Shown here: one piece after another, positions 8,862-13,227 of the stretch
Numbering within the stretch: position 1 is the stretch's first letter
How the letters are laid out: each line of letters begins with the position of its first letter
Assembly (NCBI RefSeq): GCF_002737765.1
Contig: NZ_PEGG01000036.1
Location: 1-13,227, forward strand
Origin: Caulobacter sp. B11
GTDB lineage: Bacteria; Pseudomonadota; Alphaproteobacteria; Caulobacterales; Caulobacteraceae
Direction of reading: 5' to 3'
DNA: 13,227 bases
The notes under the pieces: generated by a model
The model's database searches: none
What the model saw: only the letters and a program-made list of their open reading frames with translations
Told to the model about the DNA's origin: nothing
Made by a program: the position numbers and the translations under genes

Positions 8862-9641
8862 CTACGACGGGATGTGAAACTCTTCGAGCTCCGCCGCGTC
8901 CCCCACCGCCACGCGCCCGCCTTCGGTGACATTCAGATAGATCCCGCAGTTCAGGTGGCCGTAGTGCTCGAACAGCGCCTTGACCACCTCGATGTCGCGC
9001 TCGGCGGTGACCGGGTCGACATGGGTGGCGGCGCAGCGGACGATCGGCTTGAGCACCTGGGCCCGCGCCTCGCCGAGGGCCAGGGTTCGGCCCGTCCAGT
9101 CGTTCTCGACCCAGGCCGGCCAGCCCTCGACATAGAGGTTGGCGCGGAAGCGCAGCGGATCGACTGGCACGCCCAGCCGGGTCTCGAGGTCGCGCACGCT
9201 GGCCAGGTTGATCACCGACACATAGCCGCTGCGGCTGTCCATGAACCGGTGGGCGCCGGGACCTTCGATCACCCGCAACGGGCCTGAAAGCCGCTCACCC
9301 AGCAGGGCGCTGAGCCAGGCCTCGAACCCGGCCCGTCCCGCGGCGTCGTCCAGGTCGGCGGCGAAGTCGGGCTGCCCATCAGCCGTGGCGCGAAACACCC
9401 CGGTCGCCTCGTCATAGGCGGTGCGGGCCTTGGCCACGGCCGGGATCTTGGCCAGCACCGTGAACTTCATCTTCGAGATGTGCACCGGGGCGGCGGGATC
9501 AAAGCCGCTGGGTCCGTCCTCGACGGCATAGAGCCGGTCGCAGGGGAAGCAGGCCCCGGCGGTCAGGACGGCCGCCTCCAGGGGCTCGGGCGTAAAGCCC
9601 TTGACGGGGTGACGACAGATCCGGGTAATCACGGCTTGCAT
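8862..9641 (-). CDS. MOSC-domain molybdenum-cofactor-type sulfur carrier protein
   Basis: A 259-residue protein of the YcbX/mARC-like MOSC family. The N-terminal beta-barrel region starts with ITRICRHPVKGF. The MOSC domain carries the conserved cysteine C203 in RCAATHVDP, the residue that ligates molybdenum or carries sulfur in this family, and a second cysteine in the late motif GHLNCGIY with GGRVAVGD after it. There is no C-terminal ferredoxin domain and no N-terminal extension, so any electron partner must be separate. GGAGG lies 8 bases before ATG 9641. A likely role is a cytoplasmic molybdoenzyme acting on N-hydroxylated compounds, or sulfur transfer; the substrate is unknown. It is transcribed toward prmC with a gap of about 170 bases, and diverges from the YihY-family gene. 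Confidence 0.88.
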   Translation of the reverse strand: MQAVITRICRHPVKGFTPEPLEAAVLTAGACFPCDRLYAVEDGPSGFDPAAPVHISKMKFTVLAKIPAVAKARTAYDEATGVFRATADGQPDFAADLDDAAGRAGFEAWLSALLGERLSGPLRVIEGPGAHRFMDSRSGYVSVINLASVRDLETRLGVPVDPLRFRANLYVEGWPAWVENDWTGRTLALGEARAQVLKPIVRCAATHVDPVTAERDIEVVKALFEHYGHLNCGIYLNVTEGGRVAVGDAAELEEFHIPS

Positions 9642-9658
9642 GCCGCCACCCTCCGCGA

Positions 9659-9683
9659 CCGCGCCGATCGTGGCAAGGCGCGG
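9659..9683. promoter_or_regulatory. Inverted repeat in the divergent MOSC / YihY intergenic region
   Basis: CCGCGCC (9659-9665) and GGCGCGG (9677-9683) form a perfect 7-base inverted repeat with an 11-base centre. They lie in the 87-base region from which both genes must be started. It may be an operator or a transcript hairpin. No good -35/-10 pair was recognised on either strand here. Confidence 0.25.
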
Positions 9684-9728
9684 AACGCCTGTCGTCGCCG
9701 GGAATTGTCCAAGGTCGGAGGCTGCACC

Positions 9729-10991
9729 ATGACTGATCCCGCCCGCCCACGCCGGTTACGGTCGTGGGTCGCGTCGCGCCCCTACCACCTGGCGCCCTGG
9801 ATCGCCCTGCTGGCCCTGGCGCCGTTCGCCTTTCCGCGTCGGCTCGCCCCGACGCCGCCGCCGCCGGGCCTCAGCGAGGATCGCCGCCTGCCGCCCGAGG
9901 ACTTCGACGCCGCCGAGCCCGGACGCGGCCGGGCGGCGCGATCTCCGCGCGGCATTCCCTGGCGCGGCTGGCGCGACATCGCCTGGCGCACCGGTCGCGA
10001 GATCAGCGTCGACCGCCTGCCGGTGGTGGCCGGCGGCGTCACCTTCTACACCCTGCTGGCCCTTTTCCCGGCCATCGGCGCCTTCGTGTCCCTGTACGGC
10101 CTATTCGCCGATGTCGGGGCTGTGGAGCGGCAACTGCGCGAGATGTCGGGGGTCTTTCCAGCCAGCGTCATCCAGATCGTCGGCGAGCAGATGCTGCGAC
10201 TGGCCAGCCAGGAACAGGCCAAGCTCGGCGTCGCTTTCCTGATCAGCCTGCTGCTGTCGATCTGGAGCGCCAACGCCAGCATGCAGGCGCTCTTCGACGG
10301 CCTGAACGTGGTCTATGACGAGACCGAGAAGCGCAACTTCATCGCCCGAATCGCCCTCACCTACGTCTTCACCCTGTGCGCGGTGCTGTATGCGGCGGCG
10401 GTGGCGGCGGTGCTGATCGCGGTCCCGATCGCCTTTGAGCGTCTGGGCCTGGGCCCGATCGCCGGGATGTGGATTCCGCTGCGCTGGCTGACCGTCCTGG
10501 CCCTGACCGCCGTGGCCTTCGCCTTCCTCTATCGCTTCGCGCCCAGTCGAACCCAGGCCCGCTGGCGCTGGGTCTTTACCGGCTCGGTCTTCGCGGCCGG
10601 CGCCTGGCTCGGCGGCTCTCTGGGCTTCTCGATCTATGTCAATCGCTTCGCCCACTATGACGCCACCTATGGACCGCTCGGGGCGGTGATCGCCTTCATG
10701 GTCTGGGTCTGGTTCTCGATCCTGGCGGTGCTGGTCGGGGCCGAACTGAACGCCGAGATCGAACACCAGACCGCCAGCGACTCCACCACCGGTCCCGAGC
10801 AGCCGATGGGGGCGCGCGGCGCGGCCATGGCCGACACGGTAGGCCTGGCCTTCCACCCCTGGGAGGTGATCCGCCGCGAGGCCGGCATGGTTCGCCGCGT
10901 CGGCCGGCAGGCCTGGAGCACCACCTTCCGGCGGCGGGCCCCGCCGCCTTTTTCGCCGCCCGGGGGTTCGCGCGGCGACGACAGGCCCTAA
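9729..10991 (+). CDS. YihY/BrkB-family inner membrane protein
   Basis: A 420-residue polytopic protein. The core from about residue 80 to 365 is the YihY/virulence-factor-BrkB domain. It opens with WRTGREISVDRLPVVAGGVT and FYTLLALFPAIGAF, has SANASMQALFDGLNVVYDE in the middle, and ends with the characteristic YGPLGAVIAFMVWVW and VLVGAELNAEIEH. Six core membrane segments are expected. Ahead of the core is an extra hydrophobic stretch (about residues 20-36) and a Pro/Asp/Glu-rich linker. Behind it is a basic, Pro-rich tail of about 65 residues. ATG 9729 has GGAGG 7 bases upstream; the frame is open further upstream, but only as antisense of the MOSC gene. The biochemical function of the family is unsettled. 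Earlier annotation as ribonuclease BN refers to a different protein and should not be transferred. Confidence 0.9.
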   Translation: MTDPARPRRLRSWVASRPYHLAPWIALLALAPFAFPRRLAPTPPPPGLSEDRRLPPEDFDAAEPGRGRAARSPRGIPWRGWRDIAWRTGREISVDRLPVVAGGVTFYTLLALFPAIGAFVSLYGLFADVGAVERQLREMSGVFPASVIQIVGEQMLRLASQEQAKLGVAFLISLLLSIWSANASMQALFDGLNVVYDETEKRNFIARIALTYVFTLCAVLYAAAVAAVLIAVPIAFERLGLGPIAGMWIPLRWLTVLALTAVAFAFLYRFAPSRTQARWRWVFTGSVFAAGAWLGGSLGFSIYVNRFAHYDATYGPLGAVIAFMVWVWFSILAVLVGAELNAEIEHQTASDSTTGPEQPMGARGAAMADTVGLAFHPWEVIRREAGMVRRVGRQAWSTTFRRRAPPPFSPPGGSRGDDRP

Positions 10992-11000
10992 GTTGGGCCT
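10983..11000 (+). terminator. Small hairpin at the end of the YihY-family gene
   Basis: AGGCCC (10983-10988) and GGGCCT (10995-11000) pair around TAAGTT, with the stop codon TAA in the loop and only TTTC following. It may be a weak attenuator between the YihY and GNAT genes, which are 33 bases apart. It is not strong enough to call two separate units. Confidence 0.35.
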
Positions 11001-11024
11001 TTCGCAAGCCTGGACACCCCATCG

Positions 11025-11549
11025 ATGTTTCTCGCCCGCGCCGAAGATGGCCAGATCGACGCCATCGCGGCCCTCGTCAATTCCGCCTATCGCGGTCAGA
11101 GCGCCCAGGCCGGCTGGACCCATGAGGGCGAGCGTCTGGCCGGCCAGCGCACCGATCCCGCCACCCTGCGCGCCGACCTGGCCGCCAAACCCGGCGCGAT
11201 GATCCTGACCCTGAGCGACGTCCCCGACGGCCCGGTCGTGGCCTGCGTCTGGCTGGAGCCGCTGGGCGGTCCGGCCTGGACCCTGGGCATGCTGACCGTC
11301 AGCCCCACCCGCCAGGACGGCCAGCTGGGGCGCAGGCTGCTCGACGCCTGCGAGGCCCATGTCCGGGCCGAGGGCGGTCAGAGCCTGAAGATCACCGTGA
11401 TCGCCGGACGCGACACCCTGATCGCCTGGTACGAGCGTCGCGGCTTTCAGCTCACCGGGGACGAGGAGCCCTTCCCCTATGGCGACGAGCGCTTCGGCCG
11501 GCCCCTGACCGACGATCTCAAGTTCCTGGTGATGAAGAAGCGTCTCTAA
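11025..11549 (+). CDS. GNAT-family N-acetyltransferase
   Basis: A 174-residue acetyltransferase of the Gcn5-related fold. The N-terminal half (AIAALVNSAYRG) matches the usual helix alpha-1 region. The core strand reads WTLGMLTVSPTRQDGQLGRR, with the acetyl-CoA pyrophosphate loop QDGQLG and following helix LLDACEAHVRAEG. The late motif LIAWYERRGFQLTG, with a conserved Tyr, is typical of the C-terminal acetyl-CoA contact. The acceptor substrate cannot be told. ATG 11025 has no clear Shine-Dalgarno, and the gene lies 33 bases after the YihY-family gene, so co-transcription is likely. It converges on prfA. Confidence 0.88.
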   Translation: MFLARAEDGQIDAIAALVNSAYRGQSAQAGWTHEGERLAGQRTDPATLRADLAAKPGAMILTLSDVPDGPVVACVWLEPLGGPAWTLGMLTVSPTRQDGQLGRRLLDACEAHVRAEGGQSLKITVIAGRDTLIAWYERRGFQLTGDEEPFPYGDERFGRPLTDDLKFLVMKKRL

Positions 11550-11564
11550 GGCCCGGTTCGGGCC
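11550..11564. terminator. Bidirectional hairpin between convergent GNAT and prfA
   Basis: GGCCCG (11550-11555) and CGGGCC (11559-11564) pair around GTT directly after the GNAT stop and 7 bases beyond the prfA stop. The all-GC 6-base stem can serve both strands. On the minus strand it is followed by TTA. Only 21 bases separate the two stop codons. Confidence 0.6.
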
Positions 11565-11570
11565 GGGCGG

Positions 11571-12641
11571 TCAGGCGTAGCCGTCTTCCAGGGTAGCCAG
11601 GCGCGCGGCCTGATCCTCGGCGATCAGCGGCTTGATGATGTCGTCCAGGGCGTCGCCCTCCATCACCTTGGCCAGGTTGTAGAGGGTCAGGTTGATGCGG
11701 TGATCGGTCACCCGGCCCTGCGGGAAATTGTAGGTGCGGATGCGTTCGGAGCGGTCGCCGCTGCCCACCTGACCCTTGCGGGCGTCGGAGCGGGCGGTGT
11801 CCAAGGCTTCGCGCTGCATGTCATAGAGCCGGGCCTTGAGGTTCTTCATCGCCCGGGCGCGGTTCTGGTGCTGGCTCTTCTCCGACGAGGTCACCACAAC
11901 GCCGGTGGGCAGGTGGGTGATGCGGACGGCCGAGTCGGTCTTGTTGACGTGCTGGCCGCCGGCCCCCGACGAGCGATAGGTGTCGATGCGCAGGTCGCTT
12001 TCGTTGATCTCGATCTCGACATCCTCGGCCTCGGGCAGCACCGCGACCGTGGCGGCCGAGGTGTGGATGCGGCCCTGGGCCTCGGTGGCCGGCACGCGCT
12101 GCACACGGTGCACGCCGCTTTCGAACTTCCAGCGGCCGAACACGCCGTCGCCGGTGACCGAGGCGATGATTTCCTTGTAGCCGCCCATCTCGCCCTCGGA
12201 GACGCTGTCGATCTCGACCTTCCAGCCCTGCAGCACGGCATAGCGCTGGTACATGCGGAAAAGGTCGCCGGCGAACAGGGCCGCCTCGTCGCCGCCGGTG
12301 CCGGCCCGCACTTCGAGAATGGCGGAGGCGTTCTCGTCCTTGTCCTTGGGGGCCAGCATCAGGGCCAGCTCGCGCTCCAGCACGGGCAGCTTCTCGTCCA
12401 GCACCTGGATCTCGTCGCGGACCATGGCCGCCATTTCGGGATCGGCGGCCATCTCCTCGAGGTCGGCGCGCTCGGCGGCCAGCTTGGCCAGGGTCTGCAC
12501 AGCCTCGGCCACCGGCCGCAGCTCGGCGTGCTCCTTGGAGAGCTTGACGATCTCGGCCCCGTCGCTGGCGGCGCCCATGCGGGCCTCCACTTCGCGGAAA
12601 CGGTCGAGAACCTGGTCGAGTCGAGCCTGGGGCAGTCGCAA
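11571..12641 (-). CDS. prfA: Peptide chain release factor 1 (RF1)
   Basis: Class I release factor recognising UAA and UAG, 356 residues, close to the usual 355-360. Domain 1 is a helical bundle (about 1-105). [20 protein letters not shown] follows at 110-129. The stop-codon reading tripeptide is PAT at 184-186 within RVQRVPATE, which marks RF1 rather than RF2 (SPF). The catalytic GGQ is at 228-230 in [28 protein letters not shown] and [11 protein letters not shown] close domain 4. The only plausible start in frame is TTG at 12641: TGA lies at 12653-12651, just upstream, and the next Met is residue 22. No Shine-Dalgarno is visible before the TTG, and an inverted-repeat arm abuts it. GGQ is the target of PrmC, encoded downstream on the same strand. 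Confidence 0.96.
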   Translation of the reverse strand: MRLPQARLDQVLDRFREVEARMGAASDGAEIVKLSKEHAELRPVAEAVQTLAKLAAERADLEEMAADPEMAAMVRDEIQVLDEKLPVLERELALMLAPKDKDENASAILEVRAGTGGDEAALFAGDLFRMYQRYAVLQGWKVEIDSVSEGEMGGYKEIIASVTGDGVFGRWKFESGVHRVQRVPATEAQGRIHTSAATVAVLPEAEDVEIEINESDLRIDTYRSSGAGGQHVNKTDSAVRITHLPTGVVVTSSEKSQHQNRARAMKNLKARLYDMQREALDTARSDARKGQVGSGDRSERIRTYNFPQGRVTDHRINLTLYNLAKVMEGDALDDIIKPLIAEDQAARLATLEDGYA

Positions 12642-12709
12642 GGGGTGACGTCACATATCTGAGGGGATCGGGCGGTCTCTGTACCGCTCGACGGGCGCGA
12701 CGTCACCCC
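12642..12709 (-). promoter_or_regulatory. 11-base inverted repeat abutting the prfA TTG start
   Basis: GGGGTGACGTC (12642-12652) and GACGTCACCCC (12699-12709) are perfect inverted repeats 46 bases apart. In the prfA transcript the second arm to be read ends immediately before the UUG start, so the stem would occupy the ribosome-binding region. A smaller hairpin (GCGGT 12672-12676 with ACCGC 12683-12687) sits in the loop. The start-proximal arm is itself part of a 10-base palindrome GTGACGTCAC (12645-12654). It lies between the DUF2141 stop and prfA, so it could be a leader structure, an operator or a terminator. Confidence 0.5.
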
Positions 12710-12722
12710 GGCGTGACGACGA

Positions 12723-13157
12723 CTACTTCGGATAGATCATCGTCTCGCTGATCGCCGCGTCGCCGCTCACCGAGACCTTGACCTGATCAAAGGTCGGCTT
12801 GGCCCGCAGCGCGGCGGCGTTCACGGTCGACCAGCCCTCGGTAATCTTGCCGGTCGCGTCGGTCGTCATGTCGAAATTGCCGTCGACGTCGTGCAGCACC
12901 GAGACGGCGTAGTCGCCGTCCGGCACGTTGGGCAGGCGGACCCCTGACCTCGCCGCTGGAGGCGCCGTCGACGATGGCGCCCGAGGTCTGGGCGCGCTGC
13001 ATGTACTGGTCGCGCGACTGCACGGTGACCAGGATCTGCCGCCCTTGGGCTGCACGCCCTTGGAGGGTCAGGGGCGATGTCGCCGGCCTGGGCCGCGGCG
13101 CCGAAGGTGGTGGTCGCGAGGAGAACGGCGGCGGCCGTGATGAGAAGGGCGGTTCAT
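12723..13157 (-). pseudogene. DUF2141-family secreted protein, five frameshifts as sequenced
   Basis: Reconstructed across frames this is a protein of about 144 residues, the usual DUF2141 size. It has a signal peptide (LLITAAAVLLATTTFGAAAQA), then DIALTLKGVQPKGG, ILVTVQSRDQYMQ, and the typical end RLPNVPDGDYAVSVLHDVD, GKITEGW and FDQVKVSV, finishing at TAG 12725-12723. Single-base changes are needed at about 13147-13149 (GGG), 13071-13074 (GGGG), 13062-13063 (GG), near 13037 (one base missing before GCC) and 12941-12944 (CCCC). The intact C-terminal part alone is open from about 12941 down to 12723. The start is ATG 13157, with GAGGGAG about 10 bases upstream. The function of DUF2141 is not established; it is an exported small beta-rich domain. 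It is followed by prfA after 81 bases. Confidence 0.72.
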
Positions 13158-13190
13158 GATGGTTTGGCTCCCTCAGCCTGATCGCTGATG

Positions 13191-13215
13191 AAGTAACTTT
13201 TATTTTGCAAAGTAC
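13191..13215 (-). promoter_or_regulatory. AT-rich palindromic promoter/operator of the DUF2141 gene
   Basis: An AT-rich island in a GC-rich window lies 34-58 bases upstream of the DUF2141 ATG. ACTTT (13196-13200) and AAAGT (13209-13213) form an inverted repeat around TATTTTGC. The arms extend to GTAACTTT and AAAGTAC with one unpaired base. The shape suggests a dimeric-repressor operator overlapping a promoter. No regulator is encoded in the window that obviously matches it. Confidence 0.35.
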
Positions 13216-13227
13216 ATGGCTAGGCAA

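Noticed and set aside
10101..11360. 419-codon minus-strand ORF
   Set aside because: It is antisense to the YihY-family and GNAT genes, which have clear family motifs.
11821..12654. 277-codon minus-strand ORF starting GTG at 12654
   Set aside because: It is the wrong frame of prfA, an Arg/Gly-rich shadow; the RF1 frame has all conserved motifs.

Overview
The window looks like chromosomal DNA of an alphaproteobacterium, most likely Caulobacteraceae (Caulobacter or Phenylobacterium). The grounds are very high G+C, the strong third-position GC bias that produces long antisense ORFs, two promoters that fit the Caulobacter housekeeping sigma consensus, and the gene set prfA, prmC, DUF4167, clpB. 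From memory, this order is common in alphaproteobacteria. No tRNA, rRNA, CRISPR array, IS element or prophage is visible.

Layout. The minus strand carries most genes. Reading down that strand from the right edge: a DUF2141 secreted protein (13157-12723), prfA/RF1 (12641-11571), a MOSC protein (9641-8862), prmC (8693-7824), a DUF4167 protein with an RDDRP-rich tail (7571-6306), a hairpin terminator (6297-6265), an exported M20 peptidase (6115-4700), an M48 lipoprotein protease (4624-3881), then a tightly overlapping trio. The trio is a PepSY protein (3778-3506), a b-type cytochrome (3509-2868) and a membrane-anchored LuxR-type HTH regulator (2868-2336). Last comes clpB (2230 to beyond base 1, 743 residues visible). 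The plus strand has only a YihY/BrkB-family membrane protein (9729-10991) and a GNAT acetyltransferase (11025-11549), between MOSC and prfA. Plus-strand YihY diverges from MOSC, and GNAT converges on prfA across a shared hairpin.

How the genes relate. prfA and prmC act on the same step: PrmC methylates the GGQ glutamine of the release factor that PrfA encodes. ClpB is the protein disaggregase. DUF4167 sits between the termination and proteostasis genes and is the least understood member of the neighbourhood. The M20 and M48 proteins both carry export signals and are probably envelope or periplasmic hydrolases. The PepSY / cytochrome b / TM-HTH trio has stop-start overlaps that imply translational coupling, and its upstream region holds three copies of a TAAGC-centred motif. 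It is the best candidate here for a little-described system, possibly a membrane redox or heme-linked sensor-regulator.

Sequence-quality warning. Four genes are broken by a total of about twelve single-base frameshifts: the LuxR regulator (2), cytochrome b (2), DUF4167 (3) and DUF2141 (5). Nearly all sit in short G or C runs, and protein similarity continues across each one. The other genes are clean. Sequencing or assembly error is the simplest explanation, but real decay cannot be excluded from this sequence alone.
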